A stretch of DNA of 64,000 nt from Pseudoalteromonas luteoviolacea NCIMB 1944 (GCF_001625565.1 NZ_AUXS01000032.1:124001-188000), one strand, 5' to 3'. Numbered from the stretch's first letter, positions 8,779 to 18,038 are shown. A program made the numbers and translations. Notes: generated by a model from the sequence alone, not told the origin.

Positions 8779-10248
8779 ATGAACAAAACAGACCAAAATC
8801 AGACGCAGCAAACAGACGAAAATATACCTACAATTTATTGGCACGATTATGAGACATGGGGTGCAAGTCCTCAAAAAGACAGGCCTAGTCAGTTTGCTGG
8901 TATTAGAACTGACTATGACTTGAATATTATTGGCGAGCCACTGATTGAGTATTGCCAGCCTGCGCCTGATTATCTTCCGCACCCTGAGGCTTGTTTGATC
9001 ACTGGGATCACGCCACAGCACGCGCTAAAACATGGGCTGCCTGAAAGCGAGTTTATGGCTAAAATACATGCCGAATTTAGCCGACCAAATACCTGTGTAG
9101 CCGGATACAACAGCATTCGTTTTGATGATGAAGTCACCCGCTATAGCCTTTACCGCAATTTTTATGATCCGTATGAACGAGAATGGCAAAATGGGAATAG
9201 CCGTTGGGACATTATCGATTTAGTAAGAGCTTGTTACGCTTTACGCCCAGAAGGCATTGAATGGCCAAAAAAAGAAGACGGCTCGCCCAGCTTTCGCCTC
9301 GAAGAACTGACCGTTGCCAATGGTATTGAACACAGTGCAGCCCACGACGCGCTAAGTGATGTCACCGCCACAATTGCACTGGCAAAACTGATTAAAGAAA
9401 AGCAGCCCAAACTGTACCAATTTTTCTTTAACTTAAGAACGAAAAAAGCACTGTCTGACATTGTTGACGTCTTCAACATGCAGCCTTTAGTTCATACTTC
9501 TTCAAGAATTCCTGCTACGCAAGGGTGCACTACTTGGATTGCACCAATGAGTTTTCACCCAGTCAATAAAAATGCTGTTGTGTGCTTTAATCTAACGCAC
9601 AATCCTAGTGTACTGCTTGATCTGTCTGTCGAAGAACTGCGCGATAGACTTTATACCAAACACTCTGAGCTTGAAGAAGGCATGTTACCTGTGGGTTTAA
9701 AACTAGTTCATTTGAACAAGTGCCCAATTATTGCACCAGCAAAAACATTGCTACCAGAAAATGCAGCAAGGTTAGGGATAGACAGAGAGCAATGTTTAGA
9801 ACATTTAAAATTCTTAAAAGCACACCCAGAGTTGCGCGATAAGGTGTCACAGGTATTTGCAGAACAAGGTGATTTTAGTGAAACCACTAACCCGGACTAT
9901 CAGCTATATAACGGCTTTATTAGTAAATCTGATAAAGCAAAGTTGGCGATTGTTCGCAGCGCATCCCCTGTTGAGCTAGGTAGCCTTGCGTTAGAGTTTG
10001 AAGATCCTAAATTCCATACTCTATTGTTTAGATACCGCGCACGCAATTGGCCTGAAAGTCTGTCTCAGTCAGAATTAGAAACTTGGAGAAAGTACTGCCA
10101 AGGTAAGCTTATGCACGGTGAAGATAACCCTTCCATCAATGCGCAAGACTTTATGCTCACCCTTGAGAACCTAGTTTATGAACATGAAGGAAACGAAAAG
10201 AAAGTTTCGATTTTAAAAGCCCTGTATCATTACGCTCAGAGCCTTTAA
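8779..10248 (+). CDS. sbcB: Exodeoxyribonuclease I
   Basis: This 489-residue enzyme (E. coli: 475) digests single-stranded DNA 3' to 5' in recombination and mismatch repair. The DEDD catalytic start is visible as YWHDYETWGASPQKDRPSQF (D23 and E25), with further acidic positions in NSIRFDDEV and the exonuclease-III histidine region AAHDALSDVTATIALAKLI. The C-terminal ExoI-specific SH3-like and helical domains are complete, ending in SILKALYHYAQSL. It is a single gene, convergent with metC across a hairpin, and lies just beyond the integrase remnant, where the conserved chromosome resumes. Confidence 0.96.
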   Translation: MNKTDQNQTQQTDENIPTIYWHDYETWGASPQKDRPSQFAGIRTDYDLNIIGEPLIEYCQPAPDYLPHPEACLITGITPQHALKHGLPESEFMAKIHAEFSRPNTCVAGYNSIRFDDEVTRYSLYRNFYDPYEREWQNGNSRWDIIDLVRACYALRPEGIEWPKKEDGSPSFRLEELTVANGIEHSAAHDALSDVTATIALAKLIKEKQPKLYQFFFNLRTKKALSDIVDVFNMQPLVHTSSRIPATQGCTTWIAPMSFHPVNKNAVVCFNLTHNPSVLLDLSVEELRDRLYTKHSELEEGMLPVGLKLVHLNKCPIIAPAKTLLPENAARLGIDREQCLEHLKFLKAHPELRDKVSQVFAEQGDFSETTNPDYQLYNGFISKSDKAKLAIVRSASPVELGSLALEFEDPKFHTLLFRYRARNWPESLSQSELETWRKYCQGKLMHGEDNPSINAQDFMLTLENLVYEHEGNEKKVSILKALYHYAQSL

Positions 10249-10254
10249 TATTAA

Positions 10255-10276
10255 GAGGCTGTGTATTTGCAGCCTC
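10255..10276. terminator. Hairpin between sbcB and metC
   Basis: GAGGCTG (10255-10261) pairs with CAGCCTC (10270-10276) around an 8-base loop, in the 40-base gap between convergent genes. There is no long T tract. Confidence 0.5.
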
Positions 10277-10288
10277 AACCTACCTTAT

Positions 10289-11458
10289 TTAAAGATGAGA
10301 TTCGTACACAGCTAATGCTTGCTCTAAGTCAGCTATTAAATCTTCCACATCTTCCAAACCAATATGCAAACGAATAATGGGGCCGTGCTCCCAACCAGTG
10401 GTTGTTCTCAGCGCAGCCATAGAGCGGTTGGCTGTCACCAAGCTCTCGAACCCACCCCAAGAAAAGCCCATTTTAAAATGGTGTAAACTATCTAAAAAGC
10501 GGTTAATGGCTTTTTGGTTTCCCGTTTTCATAACAAATGAGAACAGGCCATTACTGCCGTCAAAGTCACGCTTAAAGTGTTCGTGACCGGGATTCGACGG
10601 CAATGCCGGGTGACGTACATGATCAACCAGCGGATGCTTTTCAACCCACTTTGCCACCGCTAACGCGCTTTTTTCATGTTGTTGCAAGCGAACAGGCATC
10701 GTTCTTAAACCACGTAACGCAAGATAGGCATCATCTGCGGATGTACACTGCCCCAACAAATATGAGTTTTCTCGCAGTACTGGCCAATACTCCTCATTAG
10801 CTACAGCGACACCCATCATTACATCTGAGTGACCAACAATATATTTAGTTGCGGCTTGAATGCTGATGTCTACACCGTGTTCCAATGGACGATAGTGCCA
10901 GCCATTTCCGTATGTATTATCAAGCATAGTGATCAAACCATGGGCCTTGGCTTCTTTCACTAAGGCGGGAACATCTTGTACTTCCATTGTGATAGAGCCT
11001 GGAGATTCCAAAAAAAGGACTTTGGTGTTTTCCTGGATCAAGTCTTTAATCCCTGCCCCAATCATGGGATCGTAATAAGTGGTCGTAATACCAAGACCAG
11101 ATAAAATTTTATCACACAGATCACGAGTCGGCTCATAAGCGGTATCAACCATAAGTAAATGGTCACCAGACTTTAAGAAAGACAGCAAACTCTGGCTGAT
11201 CGCAGCTGCACCACTGGGATAAAGTGCACAACCTGCGCCATTTTCTAGCTCTGTGAGTGCGTCTTGCAATGCATAGTGCGTATTGGTGCCTCGACGACCA
11301 TAAAACAATGTGCGATTACCACGTTCTTTAATTGCTTCATGCATATCTGCTACTGAGTCGAAAACAACAGTCGAAGCACGTTGAACGACAGGGTTCACTG
11401 TACCTTGCGTATATTGAGGTTTACGGCCTGCACTGGCTAGTTTGGTATTCTTTTTCAT
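10289..11458 (-). CDS. metC: Cystathionine beta-lyase
   Basis: This 389-residue PLP enzyme of the Cys/Met-metabolism family cleaves cystathionine to homocysteine, pyruvate and ammonia in methionine synthesis. Diagnostic features are YPSGAAAISQSLLSFL (cofactor phosphate loop), MLDNTYGNGW (aspartate pairing with the pyridine nitrogen) and QAATKYIVGHSDVMMG with the Schiff-base lysine at K205. The segment FYGRRGTNTHYALQDAL is typical of MetC rather than MetB. The start is three bases downstream of the nudC stop, so nudC-metC form one leftward transcription unit. Confidence 0.92.
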   Translation of the reverse strand: MKKNTKLASAGRKPQYTQGTVNPVVQRASTVVFDSVADMHEAIKERGNRTLFYGRRGTNTHYALQDALTELENGAGCALYPSGAAAISQSLLSFLKSGDHLLMVDTAYEPTRDLCDKILSGLGITTTYYDPMIGAGIKDLIQENTKVLFLESPGSITMEVQDVPALVKEAKAHGLITMLDNTYGNGWHYRPLEHGVDISIQAATKYIVGHSDVMMGVAVANEEYWPVLRENSYLLGQCTSADDAYLALRGLRTMPVRLQQHEKSALAVAKWVEKHPLVDHVRHPALPSNPGHEHFKRDFDGSNGLFSFVMKTGNQKAINRFLDSLHHFKMGFSWGGFESLVTANRSMAALRTTTGWEHGPIIRLHIGLEDVEDLIADLEQALAVYESHL

Positions 11459-11461
11459 TCT

Positions 11462-12415
11462 TTACTCTTTTTCTGGAAGTTGACGCCAATGTTCAACTAA
11501 GTAACGTGATATTGAATCTGGTCTGGTAAGTTTAAAGCCGGGTTTGTCTTCACCCCACTCTCCAAATGTATCGAGATCGGCGCGCGAAAACCATTGCGCT
11601 TGCTCAAGTTCATCTTGCTCAACAAAAATGTCAGTGCTTTTCGCAGTCGCAATAAAACCGAGCATAAGTGATGATGGGAACGGCCAAGGTTGAGATGCCA
11701 AATACTGAACATCATCGACTAGCACGCCTGCTTCTTCCTCCACCTCTCTGGCTACCGCTTGTTCCAATGACTCGCCTGGGTCCACAAAGCCAGCCAATGT
11801 CGAAAATACACCGTCAGGCCAATTCTCTTGTCGTCCTAATAGGCAACGCTCCACCCCATCTTTAAAAGTATGAGTGACTAGCATGATCACAGCAGGATCC
11901 GTTCGAGGAAAAGTCATATGATTGCAGCTTTTGTTAGTACAAACCCTCGCATGTCCCGCTTCAACAGGGATATTCTGATGTCCGCAACGGCCACAAAAAC
12001 AATGTGTTTTGTGCCAATAACACAGACCTCTGGCTAAGACTCCAATAGATGCACTCACATGCTCAAGCTTAGGGCCTACCTTTCTCATATCGTCAAAACG
12101 ATATTCGCCATCATCATAATCGTCTGAACAGACATCTATATGCGCTCGTAATTCGCCCAAATCAATTTTAGAAACATCCAGAGCAAAATAAGCGTGTTGT
12201 TCATCTTTGCCCAAAAATACAGCTTGGCTTTTATCTAGCTGTTCTATTTGCGATTGCTTTAAATAGGCTAACTGACTCAGATCTTCAGAGTATAGGTTTT
12301 TATCATTATGAATAAGCAACCAGCGGCTTTTATCTCCGTATTGAGTCAACAGCCAGTTTTTATCTTTTCGCTGAGCAGACGCCCTGTCTAACGTCATTTG
12401 TGTATAGTACAACAA
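11462..12415 (-). CDS. nudC: NAD(H) pyrophosphatase / NAD-capped RNA decapping hydrolase
   Basis: This 317-residue Nudix hydrolase hydrolyses NADH to NMNH and AMP and, in the family, removes NAD caps from RNA. Visible features are a zinc site formed by C141, C144, C159 and C164, the Nudix box beginning GFVDPGESLEQAVAREVEEE (from about residue 209), and the NudC-specific SQPWPFPSS motif (241-249). The N-terminal subdomain has the usual length. It is the first gene of the nudC-metC unit. The leader of about 220 bases shows no recognised regulatory site. Confidence 0.95.
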   Translation of the reverse strand: MLYYTQMTLDRASAQRKDKNWLLTQYGDKSRWLLIHNDKNLYSEDLSQLAYLKQSQIEQLDKSQAVFLGKDEQHAYFALDVSKIDLGELRAHIDVCSDDYDDGEYRFDDMRKVGPKLEHVSASIGVLARGLCYWHKTHCFCGRCGHQNIPVEAGHARVCTNKSCNHMTFPRTDPAVIMLVTHTFKDGVERCLLGRQENWPDGVFSTLAGFVDPGESLEQAVAREVEEEAGVLVDDVQYLASQPWPFPSSLMLGFIATAKSTDIFVEQDELEQAQWFSRADLDTFGEWGEDKPGFKLTRPDSISRYLVEHWRQLPEKE

Positions 12416-12627
12416 GCACTTTATCCTTTAATGTGAGTTACCTAATATGATAAGCAGATAATCCTAGATTGTATGAATTAAATTTAGGGCTCAAAGCCAA
12501 ACACGCGTAGCGCCATCCAAATTCAACGCAAAATCAGAGAAAACACGACCAATAATTAATAAAAATCAAATTTTAGTTTCTACGCTGTCACGCTAACAAT
12601 AGTCGCGTTGTTTGCCAAGTATTTAGG

Positions 12628-12652
12628 CAAAAAAAAAGCCCGTAAGGGCTTT
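12628..12652 (-). terminator. Terminator of nagB
   Basis: On the minus strand AAAGCCC-TTAC-GGGCTTT is followed by a run of T (A run at 12629-12637 on the plus strand). It lies just after the nagB stop and is a classical intrinsic terminator. Confidence 0.85.
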
Positions 12653-12673
12653 AAACTACAGTGTGAATTCACA

Positions 12674-13468
12674 CTACAGAGAGGCAAGGTGTGCTTGAAG
12701 CTTTTGATTCTCAGCTTCGATATGTTTGTAAAACTCAATATGCTCTAATTTGCTGGCAGCGGCTTCATCTATCACAACTACCGCATCACGGTGCAGTTGC
12801 AATGCAGACGCCGGGCATGAAGCCGTTAGTGGGCCTTCAACCGTAGCTTTAACGGCTTCAGCTTTATTTTCACCAGTAGCCAGTAAAACTACCTTTTTAG
12901 CATCTAAAATTGTCCCGATACCCATAGTAATTGATAAGTGTGGTTGATACTCATCTGGGCCAAAGAAACGTGCATTATCGTCAATTGTTTCTTTAGTCAG
13001 TGTTTTAACACGTGTTCTCGAGGTTAAACCAGATGAAGGCTCGTTAAAACCGATATGTCCATTGCGACCGATACCCAAAAGCTGAACATCCACACCGCCA
13101 GCTGCAGCGATCTGTGCTTCATATTCCTGACACGCTTCAACCGGGTTTTTCGCGTTGCCTGGAGGCACATGTGTATGGTCTTTATTGATATCGATATGAT
13201 TGAACAATTGCTCATTCATGAAGTAACGATAGCTTTGTGGATGCGTACCTTCTAAACCTAAATACTCATCAAGGTTAAACGTCACAGCATCTTTAAAACT
13301 GATTTCGCCCTGCTTGTTTTTTTCGATAAGGTTTTGATACAACGCAACAGGTGTCGATCCAGTTGCTAAACCCAACACAGACTCTGCTTTGCGATTCAAT
13401 TGTTTTTCAAATATATCTGCACCATAAGCAGCGACTTCAGCAGCATTTTTTAAAATTACTATTTGCAT
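12674..13468 (-). CDS. nagB: Glucosamine-6-phosphate deaminase
   Basis: This 264-residue isomerase/deaminase converts glucosamine-6-phosphate to fructose-6-phosphate and ammonia, the last step feeding GlcNAc into glycolysis. Motifs: [15 protein letters not shown] (phosphate loop), FNLDEYLGL (catalytic Asp), [14 protein letters not shown] (catalytic His/Glu). The frame opens further upstream, but homologues begin [13 protein letters not shown], so ATG at 13468 is chosen. It is transcribed alone: a terminator follows it, another lies between it and nagX, and its own NagR-like operator sits 125 bases upstream. Confidence 0.95.
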   Translation of the reverse strand: MQIVILKNAAEVAAYGADIFEKQLNRKAESVLGLATGSTPVALYQNLIEKNKQGEISFKDAVTFNLDEYLGLEGTHPQSYRYFMNEQLFNHIDINKDHTHVPPGNAKNPVEACQEYEAQIAAAGGVDVQLLGIGRNGHIGFNEPSSGLTSRTRVKTLTKETIDDNARFFGPDEYQPHLSITMGIGTILDAKKVVLLATGENKAEAVKATVEGPLTASCPASALQLHRDAVVVIDEAAASKLEHIEFYKHIEAENQKLQAHLASL

Positions 13469-13591
13469 GATATTAAAGCTCAATGTTGAGTTTGAAATAA
13501 GAAAAATGGGATCTGAGCCCTGCTTCGCGTGCAATCAAAACAAGGCCAGATCTAAACCTAATTGGGATACACTGTATTAGGTTATTACCAT

Positions 13592-13609
13592 TATGACAAC
13601 GCTGTCATT
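13592..13609. promoter_or_regulatory. NagR-like operator upstream of nagB
   Basis: The palindrome ATGACA-ACGC-TGTCAT occurs in TATGACAACGCTGTCATTA. The same core, AATGACA-GCGT-TGTCATT, lies upstream of nagK. It fits the operator I remember for the LacI-type NagR repressor of Alteromonadales. Shared control of nagB and nagKA is inferred from the matching sites. Confidence 0.75.
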
Positions 13610-13660
13610 ATTATCAGAAAAAAAGCCTTTGTAAAGTAAAAGTGAAGAAAAATTTGTATT

Positions 13661-13715
13661 TTTTTTGAGCCAATAAAAAACGGCCATCAAAATGACAGCC
13701 GTTTTTGCTCAAAAT
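13661..13715. terminator. Large two-part hairpin downstream of nagX
   Basis: The inner stem AAAAACGGC (13676-13684) / GCCGTTTTT (13698-13706) is nested in an outer stem TTTTGAGC / GCTCAAAA. On the minus strand the stem is followed by a T tract. It terminates nagX and separates it from nagB. Confidence 0.75.
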
Positions 13716-13721
13716 TTGGAG

Positions 13722-14852
13722 TTATACGCTGACAAATATTTTACGTTTGTACATCCAGTGAAGAACCAATAGCTGCACCAGTAACAAAGCAATCACCGCA
13801 AATAGAGGCTGCCAATCAGGACCAACTGCATTGATAAACCCACCAAATACGCTCTTGCTAACAAATTCCCAATTCACCAAGCTAGAGGCTAAGTAAATAA
13901 TAATTGAGTTCGCGCCGATGATCACAAATGGATAGGCAAATCTCTGGCCGTTCAGAATATCTACCAATGCATAAAATAGCGCGAGTAAAATAGCACTCCA
14001 ACCTACGGTCACAAATACAAATGAACTAGTCCAAAGTTCTTTGTTGACCGGAAATTGTAAATGCCACAACCAACCAAGCGCCACACTGATTGCGCCGGCT
14101 CCAAATAGGTAGCCCGCAGTTTTCCACTGTCCTATTTTGTCGACACGGGCAATAAGCTGACCCGCAAATACACCTGCAATAGCATTGACAATGGCCGGGA
14201 CGCTAGAAAGAATGCCTTCAGGGTCAACCGGGCGATTTTGATATGTAATGCCAGGAAGTAAGTTTTGGTCAAACCAAGCATTCCAGCTGTATGTGCCAGG
14301 TGCAGCAAGTTGTCCAGCACTTCCACCAGGGACCGGGATAAAATTCAATAACACCCAGTAGCCGAATAAAATAGCCCCAGCCACAATGCCTGTTGTCCGT
14401 AAACTCGTATGCCACACCAACATAGCACAGAAGAACCAAGCAATTGCAATACGGCCCAAGACACTTGAATAACGAATTTCATCGAGCGCTAGTGGAATAC
14501 CTGTACCCCAGCCATGGTTGTACATAATGCCCAAGCCACATAATAAAAATAACCGTTTAATAGCTTTTTGATAATAAGGCTTTCTTTCACTAAATGGTAA
14601 ATGGTCTATACGCTTTGGGGATAACCCCATAGCGACGCCAGACAAAAAGATAAACAGAGGAAATATTAAGTCATAAAATGTAAAGCCATGCCATGGGCTA
14701 TGCACAGTGTGCGCTTCAAAGAGTTTCCAGCCTTGCCAGCCAGTAAGCACAAAAAGCGCTGCGAAAATAGACTGACCACCTAAGATCCAAAACATGTCCA
14801 TACCACGCAGGGCATCTAATGAAGCCAATCTTTGTTTTTTATTCGTCATCAA
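13722..14852 (-). CDS. nagX: NagX-type membrane acyltransferase (DUF5009/HGSNAT-like)
   Basis: This 376-residue integral membrane protein has about ten hydrophobic segments. It begins with the family signature RLASLDALRGMDMFWILGG followed by a loop and FYDLIFPLFIFLSGVAMGLS. These proteins are related to the transmembrane acetyltransferase of heparan-sulfate degradation and occur in GlcNAc/chitin clusters of Shewanella and relatives as NagX, where a role in handling or transport of amino sugars across the inner membrane is suspected. It lies 64 bases downstream of nagA, with a terminator-like hairpin in the gap and its own ribosome site (AGGAAAGG), so it is probably read by read-through from nagKA. 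Confidence 0.85.
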   Translation of the reverse strand: MMTNKKQRLASLDALRGMDMFWILGGQSIFAALFVLTGWQGWKLFEAHTVHSPWHGFTFYDLIFPLFIFLSGVAMGLSPKRIDHLPFSERKPYYQKAIKRLFLLCGLGIMYNHGWGTGIPLALDEIRYSSVLGRIAIAWFFCAMLVWHTSLRTTGIVAGAILFGYWVLLNFIPVPGGSAGQLAAPGTYSWNAWFDQNLLPGITYQNRPVDPEGILSSVPAIVNAIAGVFAGQLIARVDKIGQWKTAGYLFGAGAISVALGWLWHLQFPVNKELWTSSFVFVTVGWSAILLALFYALVDILNGQRFAYPFVIIGANSIIIYLASSLVNWEFVSKSVFGGFINAVGPDWQPLFAVIALLLVQLLVLHWMYKRKIFVSV

Positions 14853-14870
14853 TACCTTTCCTGTAAAAAC

Positions 14871-14898
14871 AAAAAATCCCCGCTAAACTGCAGCGGGG
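14871..14898 (-). terminator. Hairpin between nagA and nagX (intra-operon)
   Basis: CCCCGCT (14878-14884) pairs with AGCGGGG (14892-14898). On the minus strand the stem is followed by ATTTTTTG, an intrinsic-terminator form. Only about 20 bases separate it from nagX, too little room for a separate promoter, so it may act as a partial terminator setting nagX expression below nagKA (inference). Confidence 0.7.
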
Positions 14899-14916
14899 TT
14901 TTTTACCCAGGGAACT

Positions 14917-16035
14917 TTAAATTTTTTTTCCGCCAATGAAGTTACTTAGAACTTCTTGACTGTTGTTTAATACTACAAAGTCTGCATCAGCCCCTTCCAA
15001 TAGGTGGCCTTTGTCAGATAACCCTAAGTATTGAGCAGGATATAACGAAGCCATTCTCAATGCTTCTGTTAGCGTTATATCAAGTGTATTAACTGTATTT
15101 CTCACAGCGCTTGCCATATCAAGCACGCTACCCGCTAGTTCGCCAGTTGTTGAATTGAGTCTGTCACCCGTTCTAATAACTTTTCGACCGTCAAAAAAGT
15201 CAAACTCCATATCATCAGTACCCACTGGAGGCATTGCATCGGTGACAAGCATAATTTTACCACGTTGTTTAGAACGTATCGCTAGTTTTGCTGATGCTGG
15301 GTGCACATGGTGACCATCGACAATCAAGCCACACCAAGCATTATCTTCCCATAGTGCGGCCCCTACAACACCCGGCTCTCTTGAGGTATACGCAGACATT
15401 GCGTTAAATAAGTGAGTAAATCCGTCAACGCCCACTTCCAATGCCGCCATTGTAGTTTCAAAGTCCGCATTTGAGTGACCCACACTGACCTTCACGCCCA
15501 AATCAATTAAGCGTTTGATATCTTCTAGGGGCACAGTTTCCGGTGCTAGGGTAACCATCTTTATACCGAGGTCTTGCCTTGCATAAATCGCAAACTCTTC
15601 TTCAGAGATAGGTCTGATGTACTGCTCACTATGCGTTCCCTTTTTAGGGTGAGATAAATGTGGACCTTCGAAGTGGATCCCAACAACACCAGGCTCCCCT
15701 TGTGCAATTGCTTGTGCAGTTGCATCCGCAGCACGTGCCATTACTTCAACTTTATCGGTAATAAGTGTTGGCATTAACGCCGTTGAGCCATATTTCGCAT
15801 GGGCTGTTACAATGGTTCTCAAGCACTCGATGGTTTGTTCAGCATTAAAGAAGCCGCCGCCGCCCCCATTTACTTGCACATCGATCAAGCCCGGCGCGAC
15901 TAACCCTTCAAGGACTTCAGGGTTTTCATCACAGTTTTGAGCTACAAATGAAATTTTTCCATCTACTACCAAAAACTCGACATTATTTCTTAATTTGTGC
16001 CCATCAAAAAACTGGCGTGCTAAATATTTCTTCAT
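14917..16035 (-). CDS. nagA: N-acetylglucosamine-6-phosphate deacetylase
   Basis: This 372-residue amidohydrolase removes acetate from GlcNAc-6-phosphate to give the NagB substrate. It shows VAPGLIDVQVNGGGGGFFN near the N-terminus, GIHFEGPHLSHPKKGTH (Glu metal ligand), VSVGHSNADFETTMAALEVG and GFTHLFNAMS (metal-binding histidines), and LVTDAMPPVGTDD (catalytic Asp). The first strand is short, and the usual H-x-H after GLID is replaced by Q-V-N, as in single-metal NagA enzymes. The start lies two bases after the nagK stop, so the two are co-transcribed and probably translationally coupled. Confidence 0.95.
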   Translation of the reverse strand: MKKYLARQFFDGHKLRNNVEFLVVDGKISFVAQNCDENPEVLEGLVAPGLIDVQVNGGGGGFFNAEQTIECLRTIVTAHAKYGSTALMPTLITDKVEVMARAADATAQAIAQGEPGVVGIHFEGPHLSHPKKGTHSEQYIRPISEEEFAIYARQDLGIKMVTLAPETVPLEDIKRLIDLGVKVSVGHSNADFETTMAALEVGVDGFTHLFNAMSAYTSREPGVVGAALWEDNAWCGLIVDGHHVHPASAKLAIRSKQRGKIMLVTDAMPPVGTDDMEFDFFDGRKVIRTGDRLNSTTGELAGSVLDMASAVRNTVNTLDITLTEALRMASLYPAQYLGLSDKGHLLEGADADFVVLNNSQEVLSNFIGGKKI

Positions 16036-16037
16036 TT

Positions 16038-16949
16038 TTATACCGCCTTTTCGGACTGCTGCTCAACACTTTGGATTGCAAAGAAAATTGCGCCCATTTC
16101 CGGCGGCTGTTTTGGAGATTCAACAATCTTTGCAATTTCAGGGTCAAGCCATTTACGCAATGGTTCAGAAAGACCACCTATCATCGATAAACGAGGCGGG
16201 TTATTTTCCATTAAGCGATGCGCTAACTTACTAATATAGTCAGCCCCCTCTTTGACGATATTTAAGGCAACGTCGTCTTTGTCTTCAGCAGCTGCCAAAA
16301 CAAATCTTGCTAACTGAGCATAACTGCTGGAAGGTTTACCAGCCATCTGTTCGGCAATACCCATCGCTGTTGTGGTGTTGAAATGCTGTTTTAAAGTATC
16401 ACTTAAAGAAGTAGTTGGACCGAGTTTATCAATTGCCAGTAAAGCAGCCTTTACCGCTTCCAGACCCATCCATGCACCACTGCCCATATCACCTTGTGCA
16501 AAACCGTGTCCGCCATAATTGACCGATACACCATCAACCATTGCAAAACCACACGAGCCCGTGCCCGTTATAATTACTGCTCCATCTCCACCTTCGTGGG
16601 CACCGATGCACGCAGTATGCAGATCTGTAGTTAAAAACATTTGTTTAAATGGATGATCCCATCTCATTATTTTTTCGTGCAATGCTGGAAGGTTCACACC
16701 CGCAAGACCTAAGCCCGCATACAAATTGTGAACAGTTTCAATTCTAAGTCCTGCATCCTGCAGTGCTAATTGAGTCGATACCATTATCGACTCAATGGTT
16801 CTTTCAAAACCATGAAGAGGATTAGCAGGCCCACCTAGACCAGTTCCCAAAACGCCGTTTTTGATTGAGTAGATGGTAGCGCGGCACTTTGTCCCCCCTC
16901 CATCAATACCTATATACAACTGGTCTTGTTCAACCTGTTTAGCCATCAT
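16038..16949 (-). CDS. nagK: N-acetylglucosamine kinase (BadF/BadG type)
   Basis: This 303-residue ASKHA-fold kinase phosphorylates GlcNAc to GlcNAc-6-phosphate, the first committed step. Visible: YIGIDGGGTKCRATIYS (phosphate 1 loop), TTDLHTACIGAHEGGDGAVI and ITGTGSCGFAMVDG (phosphate 2/adenosine region), MIGGLSEPLRKWL. It belongs to the Shewanella-type NagK branch rather than the ROK kinase of E. coli. The open frame runs further upstream, but AGGGG lies eight bases before ATG 16949, giving MMAKQVEQDQLYIG. It is the first gene of nagK-nagA(-nagX), with a NagR-like operator 80-100 bases upstream. Confidence 0.9.
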   Translation of the reverse strand: MMAKQVEQDQLYIGIDGGGTKCRATIYSIKNGVLGTGLGGPANPLHGFERTIESIMVSTQLALQDAGLRIETVHNLYAGLGLAGVNLPALHEKIMRWDHPFKQMFLTTDLHTACIGAHEGGDGAVIITGTGSCGFAMVDGVSVNYGGHGFAQGDMGSGAWMGLEAVKAALLAIDKLGPTTSLSDTLKQHFNTTTAMGIAEQMAGKPSSSYAQLARFVLAAAEDKDDVALNIVKEGADYISKLAHRLMENNPPRLSMIGGLSEPLRKWLDPEIAKIVESPKQPPEMGAIFFAIQSVEQQSEKAV

Positions 16950-17031
16950 TAAGCGACCCCTAAAAAAAAGATATGAACGCAAATTTCTTCGCGACACAGT
17001 ATTCAGTCATGTTGATTTGATGTTACACAAT

Positions 17032-17051
17032 AAATGACAGCGTTGTCATTA
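17032..17051. promoter_or_regulatory. NagR-like operator upstream of nagK
   Basis: AATGACA (17033-17039), GCGT, then TGTCATT (17044-17050) form a perfect 7-bp palindrome. Its core is shared, in inverse orientation, with the site at 13592-13609. It is positioned as an operator for nagK-nagA. Confidence 0.8.
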
Positions 17052-17149
17052 AGTTTTTTATTATTTTTTCTCAGTTTGAGAAATTTTAATATTGCACACT
17101 TTGACGTAATTGTCAGGAAAAATTCAAAAATCAGGGCTATTAAAATATA

Positions 17150-17178
17150 AAAAAGCGGCTATAACAAAGCCGCTTTTT
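17150..17178. terminator. Terminator after the 2OG-Fe(II) oxygenase gene
   Basis: AAAAAGCGGC (17150-17159) pairs with GCCGCTTTTT (17169-17178) across a 9-base loop, with A and T runs on both sides. It lies 17 bases past the stop of the leftward oxygenase gene. Confidence 0.85.
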
Positions 17179-17195
17179 CATTTTAAATCAGGGTG

Positions 17196-18038
17196 TTACT
17201 TAACACCTAGTTCTCTTAGTCGCTCTTGCAAATATGAGTCCGCAGTATAACGTTCTGACAACACTACTTCCGGCTTAGGGTGTAAAAACAGCGGTAGTGA
17301 AATTCGAGATTTGTCACTCGCTTTACCCGTCGGGTTGATCACTCGGTGAATTGTTGATGGGAAGTATCCACCTGATGCCTCTTGCAGCATGTCACCGATG
17401 TTGATGATTAGTGAGCCAAAATCACATGGTACATCTAACCAACTACCATCACCTTTTTGCACCTGTAATCCAGGCTCATTTGAAGCTGGTAATACCGTTA
17501 ATAAGTTAATATCACCATGCGCTGCTGCACGAATTGCTCCAGGCTCTTCGTCACCAGTCATTGGTGGGTAGTGTAAAACACGTAACAGTGTTTGATCTGA
17601 GTCTTTGATCATATCTTTTAGATCGATCGAAAACTTAGCACGTACATCTTCAGGCGCTTCGGATTGAACCCAGCTTAAAAGCTCGGCAGCAAACTCGTTT
17701 GCTAAGCGATAGTATTCTCTGATCTCAGCATCTAACTGAGCAGGAACACGGCCTTTTGGATAAACGTGAAAATATTCCTTAATGTCTTTTACAGTAAAGC
17801 CTTTTGCGACTTCTGAAACTTCCGGTGGGAAATAGCCATCTTGAGTGTCCTTGTCAAATAGGAAGTCGTGCTTTTCTTCTGTGTAGAAGAACTCTTGCCA
17901 GTTTTTATATATAGACTCTACAAGCTCTTTAGGAATTGGGTGATTTTTAAGAACACCAAAACCCGTATTGCGAAGAGACTCAACAAATTCTTTTGCTGCT
18001 GTAGCTGACGTATAATCAACTGTAGGTAGCTGTTGCAT
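17196..18038 (-). CDS. 2-oxoglutarate/Fe(II)-dependent oxygenase, isopenicillin-N-synthase family
   Basis: This cytoplasmic non-haem iron oxygenase has about 280 residues. The N-terminal DIOX_N region (QLPTVDYTSATAAKEFVESL) is followed by the jelly-roll core with AAHGDINLLTVLPAS (His/Asp iron ligands), TIHRVINP (distal His) and KSRISLPLFLHP (Arg/Ser for 2-oxoglutarate). Bacterial members act on diverse small molecules, and the substrate is unknown. Upstream in-frame codons exist (a TTG at 18071), but MQQLPTVDY at 18038 with GGTGGA in front fits the family start. It stands alone between the nag cluster and the phosphorelay genes. Confidence 0.88.
   Translation of the reverse strand: MQQLPTVDYTSATAAKEFVESLRNTGFGVLKNHPIPKELVESIYKNWQEFFYTEEKHDFLFDKDTQDGYFPPEVSEVAKGFTVKDIKEYFHVYPKGRVPAQLDAEIREYYRLANEFAAELLSWVQSEAPEDVRAKFSIDLKDMIKDSDQTLLRVLHYPPMTGDEEPGAIRAAAHGDINLLTVLPASNEPGLQVQKGDGSWLDVPCDFGSLIINIGDMLQEASGGYFPSTIHRVINPTGKASDKSRISLPLFLHPKPEVVLSERYTADSYLQERLRELGVK

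Noticed and set aside
8662..9021. 119-codon minus-strand frame over the start of sbcB
   Set aside because: Antisense to a well-conserved gene; its sequence lacks any family trait.
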